This document shows, in pieces, positions 1-5,251 of a stretch of 5,251 nucleotides of DNA; position 1 is the stretch's first letter, and every line of letters begins with the position of its first letter. The translations under genes and the position numbers were made by a program. The DNA lies in NCBI GenBank assembly GCA_900549535.1, contig UROR01000132.1:1-5251 (forward strand), in the 5' to 3' direction. Below the pieces are notes generated by a model that was not told the origin of the DNA, searched no databases, and worked only from the letters and a program-made list of their open reading frames with translations. Source of the DNA: an uncultured Collinsella sp. Its GTDB lineage: Bacteria; Actinomycetota; Coriobacteriia; Coriobacteriales; Coriobacteriaceae.

Positions 1-1232
1 ACGATGGCGGGCGTGGAGCGGTAGTTGGTCTTGAGCACGATGCTGCGGGGCGAGAATTCGGCAGCAAACTGGTTGGCGCACTCGATTGTGGCGCCCTGAA
101 AACGCATGATGGCCTGGTCGTCGTCGCCGACAGCCATGATATTGGGCATGTCGACGCCGGCGCAGAGCAGCTCGATGATGCGCATCTGGGCACCGTTGGT
201 GTCCTGGAATTCGTCAACCTGGATATAGGTATAGGTGTCTTGGAGCGCTTGGCGCAGCGCACCGTTGTGCTCGACGGCGTAAACAAAATCGCCGATCATG
301 TCATCGTAATCGTAGAGATGATGTTGATCGAGTTCGTCTTGGTAGCGTCGCGCCACGTCGCAAGCGGCCTTAAGCCGTTCGCTTTGCTCGGCAATCTTAA
401 ACGTGCGCCCTTGGGAATTGCTGCCTCCAAAGAAGGTGTCGCGCACCTTGGTGTACCCCGACGACTTGCCCTTTTCGTCAATAAGCTCGGTGCGGCGAAC
501 GGTGTCACGCAGCTCAAGGATGAAGGGCACGTATGTGCCGGCGGGGCATTCGACCGGGCGAGCGAGCGATGCTGGTGCCATGCCGCAGGCGCGCTCGACC
601 TCTTCCTCAAAATGCTGCGCCAGTGCAGCGCTTGCCCTTCCGCAGGCAAGTGTGAGCAGCTCGGAATGCTCGGTAAGCCAGGCGGTGGCGTCGATATTCT
701 GCTGTGCGATGGCGCTCAGCGCGTCGTAGTCCAGGCCGCTGCGTTTGATCTTTGAGACAAAGCCAATCATCTTGCCAGTATTTGGCGCAGGCATATCAGG
801 TGATCCTCCGCCTAACGGAGAGCCAAAGGGCAGCGACTTAAGCAAACGGTCGAAGATCTCTTGTTGGTGCAGGCTCGTGACGAGCGTGTCGGTCGCAGGG
901 CGCGTGAAGTACTCGGGATAGCGCGACCTGACGCTGCTCGCAAATCCGTGGAAGGTGCTGACCTCGATGCCGTACGCGTCGCGACCGATCAGCTCAATCA
1001 GACGCTTGCGCATGGCCTCGGCGCCCGCCTCGGTATAGGTGAGGCAGAGAATGTTTCGAGGGGCCGCATCGCGCTCGGCCAGGATGTTCGCTGCGCGCAG
1101 GCTCAGGAGCTGCGTCTTGCCGGTGCCGGGACCGGCGATGACGAGCAACGGTCCGTCCAGGCACTCGACGGCTTCGCGCTGCTCGGGGTTCAATCGCTCA
1201 AGCGATGCAATGAGTTCGGGGGTCATGTTCAC
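1..1232 (-). CDS. UvrD/Rep-type superfamily 1 DNA helicase, N-terminal part (cut by window edge)
   Basis: ATP-driven 3'-to-5' DNA unwinding in repair or recombination is the known role of this family; the exact job here is not known. Reading the minus strand gives 410 codons that run off the left edge without a stop. Motifs appear in the right order: Q-motif LNPEQREAV (residues 14-22), Walker A AGPGTGKT (33-40), motif Ia TYTEAGAEAM (65-74), motif Ib STFHGF (92-97), motif II VDEFQDTN with the DE pair (339-346), motif III VGDDDQAIMRFQGA (368-381) and motif IV NYRS (403-406). The remaining motifs V and VI and any nuclease domain lie outside. I chose the GTG at 1232 because AGGTGA (1245-1240) sits 7 nt upstream; the in-frame ATG at 1226 would be 13 nt away. 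It follows the WYL gene by 7 nt. Motif III has Met where UvrD/PcrA usually has Tyr. It could equally be a PcrA-like repair helicase or a helicase-nuclease fusion. Confidence 0.93.
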   Translation of the reverse strand, partial: MNMTPELIASLERLNPEQREAVECLDGPLLVIAGPGTGKTQLLSLRAANILAERDAAPRNILCLTYTEAGAEAMRKRLIELIGRDAYGIEVSTFHGFASSVRSRYPEYFTRPATDTLVTSLHQQEIFDRLLKSLPFGSPLGGGSPDMPAPNTGKMIGFVSKIKRSGLDYDALSAIAQQNIDATAWLTEHSELLTLACGRASAALAQHFEEEVERACGMAPASLARPVECPAGTYVPFILELRDTVRRTELIDEKGKSSGYTKVRDTFFGGSNSQGRTFKIAEQSERLKAACDVARRYQDELDQHHLYDYDDMIGDFVYAVEHNGALRQALQDTYTYIQVDEFQDTNGAQMRIIELLCAGVDMPNIMAVGDDDQAIMRFQGATIECANQFAAEFSPRSIVLKTNYRSTPAI

Positions 1233-1245
1233 GGCGATATCACCT
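1233..1245 (-). promoter_or_regulatory. Helicase ribosome-binding site overlapping the WYL stop codon
   Basis: On the minus strand AGGTGA occupies 1245-1240, and its TGA is the stop codon of the WYL gene. A 7-nt spacer leads to the GTG at 1232. Ribosomes ending the regulator therefore finish on the site that starts the helicase, a layout that usually means translational coupling. This also decides the GTG start over the ATG at 1226. Confidence 0.7.
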
Positions 1246-2250
1246 GTCTTCTTGGTAGAGCGCTCGCGTGCTATCGAGATACGTGAGATACGTATCGATG
1301 ACACTTTGTGGCTGAACGATTTTAATGAAGGTGCTGAGCTGCAGCAGCCAACCAAAGAACTGCGGCGACAGCGGGGCTTTGACGGTCGCCAACAAGCGTC
1401 CGTCCTGGTTCTCAAACACGACGGCGTCGAGCCCGAACTTGTCGATGAGCGGGTTCATCGCACGATCGTCGAGCTCCAGCACGACGGTGGTCTTGTCGGC
1501 TGCATAGACGCCAAATGACGGCGAGACATGGTCCTCGAGCGCATAACCTGCAATACGCGGATCCTTGGTCGCAGGCTCCTCGGATACCGCGACATCGAGC
1601 ATGCGATCGACGCGGTAGGGCGTGAACGGTTGATGGCCCGACCCGGCGTTGGCCCATTTATCTCTAAAGCCAATCATGTAATAGAACTCATCGGAGTAGA
1701 TGAGACGCACGGGTGTAAGCTCGTAGGTCTTGCCATCATGGTTCAAGGCCTTTTGCTTGGTGGCGTCGTAATGGAAGTAACGGAAGCGGATTTTGCGCTT
1801 TTCGCGCATGGCCTGCTGGATAAGGTCGATGTTGAGCAGGGCATCGGAGTTTTGCATCTTCACACGTGAGGGTACGTCGACGCGTTTGTGCATGAGCTCG
1901 CGCTCGCCCAGGCTAGCGAGGCTTTGCAACTTGCTAATGAGGTGGTCGGTCAGCTCATCGGTCAAAAACGGCGAGCTCTGCACCGCATCGACAAGCATGA
2001 TGAGCTCTTGCAGATCGAGTGGGCGCGAAGTCAAGGCCCATTCCTTGCCGCTGCGCTGGTCGACGTTGAGTCCAAAGTCGCGAAGCGTTTGCAGGTCGCG
2101 ATAGATGGCCTTTCGCTCGGCCTCGAGGTTGTGATAGGCGAGCTCCTCGATGATTTGCTGCGTCGTGAGCCCGTGCGTGTTGTCGGTCTTTTCCATCAAG
2201 GTTTTAAGCAGGAACAGAAGCCTGAGCTTTTGATTTGGTCTGTTCGCCAC
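1240..2250 (-). CDS. WYL-domain transcriptional regulator (HTH-WYL-WCX)
   Basis: Probable DNA-binding regulator with a ligand-sensing WYL domain. The family is known to bind nucleic-acid or nucleotide ligands and to control DNA-damage, phage-defence or metabolic genes. The protein is 336 aa, typical for the family. Residues 8-60 form a winged helix-turn-helix (TTQQIIEELA, then RKAIYRDLQTLRDFGL). The WYL domain spans about 140-220, with IRFRYFHYD (154-162), FYYMIGF (189-195, the WYL-motif strand) and TPYRVDRM (210-217, including the ligand-contacting Arg region). The C-terminal WCX-like extension is about 253-325. The GTG at 2250 is chosen because AAAGGAG (2262-2256) lies 5 nt upstream and the HTH begins right after it; extending to an ATG at 2418 adds 56 residues unlike the family. 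It is the first gene of a minus-strand operon with the helicase and is divergent from rtcB, so autoregulation or control of rtcB is plausible but inferred. The ligand is unknown. Confidence 0.93.
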   Translation of the reverse strand: MANRPNQKLRLLFLLKTLMEKTDNTHGLTTQQIIEELAYHNLEAERKAIYRDLQTLRDFGLNVDQRSGKEWALTSRPLDLQELIMLVDAVQSSPFLTDELTDHLISKLQSLASLGERELMHKRVDVPSRVKMQNSDALLNIDLIQQAMREKRKIRFRYFHYDATKQKALNHDGKTYELTPVRLIYSDEFYYMIGFRDKWANAGSGHQPFTPYRVDRMLDVAVSEEPATKDPRIAGYALEDHVSPSFGVYAADKTTVVLELDDRAMNPLIDKFGLDAVVFENQDGRLLATVKAPLSPQFFGWLLQLSTFIKIVQPQSVIDTYLTYLDSTRALYQEDR

Positions 2251-2472
2251 GATGTCTCCTTTCGCCGGCAGCGTATCAACTGGAGATATAAAACAGGACC
2301 CGTTATTGGGACTCATTGTAGCCCGTGCGCCCGTAGTATTCGCAGCAACAAGAGCCCGAAAAGGGCGAAAGGTAGGTAAACGGAATCTGATGGCTTGGCT
2401 GGCTGGTGTGACATGCACTCTGTTGGCTTGGGGCCGGTTTTGGTTTACAAGGATCGGAACAGGAGAAATGCG
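2251..2472. promoter_or_regulatory. Divergent intergenic region between the WYL regulator and rtcB
   Basis: This 222-nt stretch separates two divergent genes and should hold both promoters. An A/T-rich patch at 2285-2293 (GATATAAAA on plus, TTTTATATC on minus) is the best -10 candidate for the minus-strand operon, giving a leader of roughly 30 nt; no clear -35 is seen. On the plus strand TTGGCT (2423-2428), a 17-nt spacer and TACAAG (2446-2451) match the sigma-70 consensus at 4 of 6 bases each, but would leave only about 15 nt before the rtcB start. The hexamer AGCCCG occurs at 2322-2327 and 2353-2358, the second copy inside a short inverted repeat, GCCC-GAAAA-GGGC (2354-2366). These are possible operator elements, not proven ones. 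No small gene with a convincing ribosome-binding site is seen. Confidence 0.4.
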
Positions 2473-3570
2473 ATGGCAGACATCAAAGTCTTTGCCGAGA
2501 ATCTTGAGGATTCAACCAAGGATCAGATCGAGGAGATTTCCAGCTGCCCGGCGTTTGAAGGCGCCAAGATTCGCATCATGCCCGATGCCCATAAGGGCAA
2601 GGGCTGCGTGATTGGCTTTACGGCAAACTTGAGCGACAAGGTGATTCCCAACCTGGTGGGCGTCGACATCGGATGCGGGATGTATTGTGTGCCGCTTGCG
2701 GAGACCATTGCGCGCGACGACCTCATTCAGCTCAATCGCGATGTGAAGCGCGCGGTGCCCACGGGCTTTAGCCTTCATCGCGATCCGGCCTGCGCACTCG
2801 CGGATTTTGACATGGAGTCGCGTGATTGGCTGCAGGATAAACGCAAGGTTGAGCGCTCCATGGGCACGCTGGGCGGCGGCAACCACTTTATTGAACTCGA
2901 CGAGGACGAGGATGGGTGCCAATATCTGGTCGTGCACACCGGATCGCGCAACATGGGCAAGCAGACGGCGGAGCACCATCAGGCGCTGGCGCAGAAGACG
3001 TGCACGGCAGATATCCCCGACGAGCTTAAGTATCTCGTGGGAGATCTTTCTGCCGAGTATCTCGTCGATATGCATAACTGCCAACGCTTTTCGAATCAGA
3101 ACCGCAAGGCGATTGTCGCACAGATTGTTGAGCGTACGGGAATTCGACTCGACGGAGACGGCTTTACCACCATGCACAACTACATCTCGGAGGGCGGCAT
3201 GATTCGCAAGGGCGCCATTAGCGCTCATGCGGGAGAGATGGTGCTGATTCCGTTCAACATGCGCGACGGTGCCGTTATTGCGTGCGGCAAGGGAAACGAG
3301 GACTGGAACTGCTCGGCGCCGCATGGGACGGGTCGTGCGATGAGCCGCACCAAAGCGTTCCAAACGCTCGATGCCAGGTCGTTCGTTAACGAGATGCGCG
3401 ATGCCGGCGTCTACTGTCCGAGCGCATGCGAGACGACGCTCGACGAATCGCCCGAAGCGTATAAACCTGCGGATGATGTATTGAGGCTCATAGACCCGAC
3501 GGTTGATGTTGTTCACCGACTCAAGCCGATTTGGAATTTTAAGGCTACTGGTAAGCGCGGTAGGCGTTAG
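2473..3570 (+). CDS. rtcB: RtcB-family RNA ligase
   Basis: RtcB joins RNA 2',3'-cyclic-phosphate or 3'-phosphate ends to 5'-OH ends, using GTP and Mn2+ through a covalent GMP-histidine intermediate; it acts in the cytoplasm in RNA repair. The 365-aa protein shows MPDAHKGKG (36-44), the metal site VGVDIGCGM with D65 and C68, GGGNHF with H138, VHTGSRNMG with H155, MHNYISEGG with H235, and SAPHGTGR with H284 as the expected guanylylated histidine. The tail TLDESPEAY and KPIWNFKA is also family-typical. It is somewhat shorter than E. coli RtcB (about 408 aa), as in the compact bacterial subgroup. The ATG at 2473 has AGGAG (2461-2465) 7 nt upstream; an in-frame ATG at 2395 would add 26 residues before the conserved start. 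No rtcA, archease or prfH gene lies beside it. It is 10 nt ahead of the next gene, with that gene's ribosome-binding site touching its stop, so they are co-transcribed. All catalytic residues are present, so it should be active. Confidence 0.96.
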   Translation: MADIKVFAENLEDSTKDQIEEISSCPAFEGAKIRIMPDAHKGKGCVIGFTANLSDKVIPNLVGVDIGCGMYCVPLAETIARDDLIQLNRDVKRAVPTGFSLHRDPACALADFDMESRDWLQDKRKVERSMGTLGGGNHFIELDEDEDGCQYLVVHTGSRNMGKQTAEHHQALAQKTCTADIPDELKYLVGDLSAEYLVDMHNCQRFSNQNRKAIVAQIVERTGIRLDGDGFTTMHNYISEGGMIRKGAISAHAGEMVLIPFNMRDGAVIACGKGNEDWNCSAPHGTGRAMSRTKAFQTLDARSFVNEMRDAGVYCPSACETTLDESPEAYKPADDVLRLIDPTVDVVHRLKPIWNFKATGKRGRR

Positions 3571-3574
3571 GAGG
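3569..3574 (+). promoter_or_regulatory. Ribosome-binding site of the DnaB-like gene, touching the rtcB stop
   Basis: A consensus AGGAGG begins inside the rtcB TAG stop (3568-3570) and lies 6 nt before the ATG at 3581. It fixes the start of the second gene, rules out the in-frame upstream ATG at 3503 inside rtcB, and indicates coupled expression of the two genes. Confidence 0.8.
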
Positions 3575-3580
3575 GTTGCG

Positions 3581-4411
3581 ATGACGCTAAAGATGGACTC
3601 CAAGGACGACCGAATTGGACGCTCTGTGAGCATGGGCGAGATGATGGGCTTCCCGGGCGTGATGCCGCCGTCCGAGAATCGGTGCGGCGGGAATCGTGGA
3701 GAGCGTGATGATGGGGGTTTTGACCTCAGCGGTTTTCACAATCGGCTGGTTTCTGGGCTCGATCGCGGTATGGAGACGTCGGTGCTTGAAGCCCCGCGGG
3801 TGTTGAAGACCGGTATGCCGGTCGATGATGCCCTAGGTGGCGGCGTTGGGTTGGGCGGACTCAGCGTGATTGGCGGCGCGCATGAAGACGTTTCGAACGT
3901 GCTGGCACACGCGGCGCTGCGCCTGAGTGAGCAGTGCGCCGTGCTTTACGTGCCGATTCGGGAGCGTGAAGAGGATGCGATTGCCCGGCTTATTCGTGCC
4001 GAGATGGGCACCAAAGTGCCGGAGGATTCTGAAGAGCGTCAAGTCGAGGCGATTCGCGCAACGATGCGTCTCAAGCAACGCAACCTGGGCATCTTTGTCG
4101 AAGACAACATGACCATGGACCTTTTAACGAGCTGGCTGCTCGGCGACCAAACGTGGAGCAGGGCGGCGTTAAAGGACATCGTGGTCGCAATCGACGGGCT
4201 CGAAATGCTCGACGACAACCGTCCGATAAACGCTGTCCTGCGCGACTTACGCAACATGCTCAGCCCGACGTCGGCGATCTTAGCAGGTTGCTTTGTTGCT
4301 GGGAGCCGAGACAATGACGCGGTATTCGCGGAGGCCCACTGCAATGCAGATGCCCTGGTCCGCATGAGCTCCGATGGCATGGAGCCGTCCTGCGCACGAG
4401 TCTTCGGTTGA
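3581..4411 (+). CDS. DnaB-like RecA-fold protein lacking Walker A (probable pseudo-ATPase)
   Basis: No named family is recognised, but the layout follows the C-terminal ATPase domain of DnaB-type helicases. The 276-aa protein begins with a Gly/Pro-rich, probably disordered segment (about 15-60). Then TGMPVDDALGGG (77-88) and LGGLSVIGG (91-99) match the DnaB lead-in to the P-loop. The loop itself reads GGAHEDVSN (98-106), where DnaB has a GxxGxGKT-type sequence, so the Walker lysine is missing. VLYVPIRERE (121-130) resembles the DnaB strand carrying the catalytic Glu. DIVVAIDGLEML (199-210) is a good Walker B match with D205. INAVLRDLRNML (216-227), AILAGCFVAGSRDND (232-246) and NADALVRM (255-262) resemble the DnaB regions after Walker B. 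There is no N-terminal DnaG-binding domain. The ATG at 3581 has AGGAGG (3569-3574) 6 nt upstream. ATP hydrolysis is unlikely; a structural or regulatory role with RtcB is inference. The C-terminus may be frameshifted. Confidence 0.75.
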   Translation: MTLKMDSKDDRIGRSVSMGEMMGFPGVMPPSENRCGGNRGERDDGGFDLSGFHNRLVSGLDRGMETSVLEAPRVLKTGMPVDDALGGGVGLGGLSVIGGAHEDVSNVLAHAALRLSEQCAVLYVPIREREEDAIARLIRAEMGTKVPEDSEERQVEAIRATMRLKQRNLGIFVEDNMTMDLLTSWLLGDQTWSRAALKDIVVAIDGLEMLDDNRPINAVLRDLRNMLSPTSAILAGCFVAGSRDNDAVFAEAHCNADALVRMSSDGMEPSCARVFG

Positions 4412-4568
4412 GGTTATAGCAAGTAACAACTGCTCGGCCAGCAGTGCGTCTACCAGCAGAAAATGACCGCTCAACAGCCAAGAAGATGCGTTTAAGCGGG
4501 TTAAGAATTACCATCAAATAGAGAGCAAAGGCGAGCGGGCTTCTGTCAGATTCAGAAAGGAACGTCCA
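4412..4568. other. Intergenic gap between the DnaB-like gene and the unknown gene
   Basis: This 157-nt gap starts with a stretch that stays open in the +1 frame relative to the preceding gene until a TGA at 4464-4466. It holds one clean inverted repeat, ACTGCT-CGGCC-AGCAGT (4429-4445), with a 6-bp stem but no following T-run, so it is not a convincing intrinsic terminator. The base composition becomes more A/T-rich toward the right. AAAGGAA (4556-4562) is the ribosome-binding site of the next gene. I see no clear sigma-70 promoter here, although the next gene, which differs in composition, probably has its own. Confidence 0.5.
4429..4445. repeat. Short perfect inverted repeat
   Basis: ACTGCT and AGCAGT are exact inverse complements separated by CGGCC, 18 nt after the stop of the DnaB-like gene. 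A hairpin of six pairs could form. Without a T-run it is at best a weak or factor-dependent termination element, and it lies inside the possible frameshifted extension of the preceding gene. Confidence 0.35.
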
Positions 4569-5207
4569 ATGGCAACGCGTAAAGATCGGAATGTTAGGCG
4601 AATCGTTTCTTCCATTGAGGCTTCGCTTCATCCGGATAAGTATTACGAGTTCGATTTAGACCAGAAAGGTTTTCCGGTTTTTAGCGATAAGAACATCGCC
4701 TTTGTGAACGGTCTCGTGAATAACGATTCAAATTACACATGGATTGATCAGGACACGATTCACGATAAGTATGTGGATGCTTCGAACGGTGATGCCTGCG
4801 CCATCCGGGAGGCTGTTTATTTTACAAATAAAATGAATTCGACGCATTTGGCTGCAGTGACGGTAAAGGGTGACCAAGATGAGCTAATGGGCAAGATGAA
4901 TGCCGAGCTCAAACGGCTTTGCAAAATCAAAGAGGATCCGCAAGGCGGTAGTGGTGAAAAGGGGGATGAGGGCGAAGCCGAGCTTACTGGTGGAACACTT
5001 ATAACTGCCGCATATCTTGTGAACCAGTATGCGAATAATAATGAACTGGGGTCTAGCCTGCTGGAAAAAGACCTTGAGTCCCGAGCGAATCTCGTTGCCA
5101 GCATCGCGCGCGCTACAACAAATATGACTTATAAACTATTGCCGGAGAAGGACCCTAGCGACCTTAAATGCAATGGGGGTGCGGACGATTTCTTGGACCG
5201 CGCCTAG
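4569..5207 (+). CDS. Hypothetical acidic protein with IS-derived C-terminus
   Basis: I do not recognise this 212-aa protein. It has no signal peptide or membrane segment, so it should be cytoplasmic. The N-terminal half (about 1-120) looks like a mixed, folded domain starting with a basic patch (TRKDRNVRR, 3-11). Residues 121-138 form a charged Gly/Glu-rich linker (PQGGSGEKGDEGE within it). Residues 140-190 look like a helical domain (LITAAYLVNQYANN, then ANLVASIARATTN). The start is supported by AAAGGAA (4556-4562), 6 nt upstream of the ATG. Its DNA is more A/T-rich than the genes to the left, suggesting horizontal acquisition. The last 9-10 residues, GGADDFLDRA (203-212), are read from what looks like the terminus of an IS3-family element, so the original protein was probably longer or ended differently. 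Its stop overlaps the convergent transposase stop. Function cannot be assigned. Confidence 0.75.
   Translation: MATRKDRNVRRIVSSIEASLHPDKYYEFDLDQKGFPVFSDKNIAFVNGLVNNDSNYTWIDQDTIHDKYVDASNGDACAIREAVYFTNKMNSTHLAAVTVKGDQDELMGKMNAELKRLCKIKEDPQGGSGEKGDEGEAELTGGTLITAAYLVNQYANNNELGSSLLEKDLESRANLVASIARATTNMTYKLLPEKDPSDLKCNGGADDFLDRA
5174..5198. mobile_element. Probable terminal inverted repeat (right end) of the IS3-family element
   Basis: IS3-family elements end with 5'-TG at each tip, and their OrfB stop lies close to the right end. The stretch starts TGGGGGTGCGG at 5174 and ends TTCTTGGAC at 5198, six bases before the transposase stop. The TTGGAC block is reminiscent of IS150-type ends. The exact boundary is uncertain; TG at 5169 is an alternative. 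The other inverted repeat and the target duplication are outside the window. Confidence 0.4.
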
Positions 5208-5251
5208 GCGTATCCAAGCTTCCTGCGGTACTCCATCGGGCTCAGCCACCC
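5204..5251 (-). CDS. IS3-family transposase (OrfB), C-terminal end only
   Basis: Reading the minus strand from the right edge gives GWLSPMEYRRKLGYA followed by TAG at 5206-5204. The SPxEYR tail followed by a short basic and glycine end is the typical C-terminus of IS3-family DDE transposases (the OrfB part of the OrfAB fusion), just after the catalytic domain. Only 15 residues are inside the window, so whether the element is complete or active cannot be judged. Its stop overlaps the stop of the convergent upstream gene within CCTAGG. Confidence 0.75.
   Translation of the reverse strand, partial: GWLSPMEYRRKLGYA

Noticed and set aside
240..755. 171-aa plus-strand open frame (and others at 403-729, 861-1286 and 1039-1518)
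   Set aside because: They lie antisense to the helicase, which has six ordered SF1 motifs on the minus strand. The plus-strand translations have no recognisable domain and no convincing ribosome-binding site.
2354..2366. GCCC-GAAAA-GGGC hairpin as a terminator
   Set aside because: The stem is only four pairs with no T-run, and it lies between divergent genes where no terminator is expected.
2251..2418. 56-codon N-terminal extension of the WYL gene to an ATG at 2418
   Set aside because: The GTG at 2250 has an excellent AAAGGAG 5 nt upstream and the HTH begins there. The extension would cover the promoter region and does not look like a WYL protein.
2395..2472. Earlier in-frame ATG for rtcB at 2395
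   Set aside because: It has no Shine-Dalgarno and adds non-conserved residues; the ATG at 2473 has AGGAG 7 nt upstream and the usual family start.
3503..3580. Earlier in-frame ATG for the DnaB-like gene at 3503
   Set aside because: It lies inside rtcB without a ribosome-binding site, whereas AGGAGG sits 6 nt before the ATG at 3581.
2512..3633. 373-aa minus-strand open frame opposite rtcB
   Set aside because: Long antisense frames are expected in GC-rich genes. Its translation is Arg-rich and featureless, while the plus strand encodes a full RtcB with all catalytic residues.
4463..4492. Nine-codon open frame ATG at 4463 to TAA at 4490-4492
   Set aside because: Too short, no ribosome-binding site, and no recognisable leader-peptide or attenuation structure around it.
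1..5251. CRISPR array, tRNA, rRNA or riboswitch
   Set aside because: I saw no regularly spaced repeats, cloverleaf-like sequence, ribosomal RNA motifs or recognisable riboswitch core on either strand, though weak structured RNAs could be missed by eye.

Overview
The window reads as chromosomal DNA of a high-GC Gram-positive bacterium. Coding regions up to about 4.4 kb are GC-rich (2641-2700 is 36 of 60 G/C by hand count), Shine-Dalgarno sites are strong (AGGAG/AAAGGAG), and GTG starts are used. The protein style and the transposase tail suggest a gut actinobacterium of the Coriobacteriia (Collinsella-like). This placement is inference from general resemblance, not a database match.

Left half, minus strand: a two-gene operon. 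A WYL-domain transcription regulator (1240-2250) is followed after 7 nt by a UvrD/Rep-type superfamily 1 helicase (from 1232 running off the left edge). The helicase ribosome-binding site lies on the regulator's stop codon, so the two are probably translationally coupled.

Middle, plus strand: across a 222-nt divergent intergenic region starts an RtcB-type RNA ligase (2473-3570) with all expected metal-binding and guanylylation residues. Ten nt after its stop comes a 276-aa protein (3581-4411) whose layout resembles the RecA-fold C-terminal domain of DnaB helicase but whose Walker A loop is gone. The pair looks like one transcription unit. A reading-frame disruption near the end of the second gene is possible.

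Right end: after a 157-nt gap comes an unrecognised 212-aa acidic protein (4569-5207) encoded in visibly more A/T-rich DNA (4681-4740 is 23 of 60 G/C). It runs tail to tail into the 3' end of an IS3-family transposase gene on the minus strand (5204-5251, cut by the window edge), and its last residues are probably encoded by the IS terminus.

The helicase is a DNA-unwinding enzyme, the WYL protein a possible nucleic-acid-sensing regulator, RtcB an end-joining RNA ligase, and its partner a probable ATPase-dead RecA-fold protein. The most unusual element is the RtcB plus Walker-A-less DnaB-like pair next to a divergent WYL-helicase operon. Whether the four form one functional module cannot be decided from this window.
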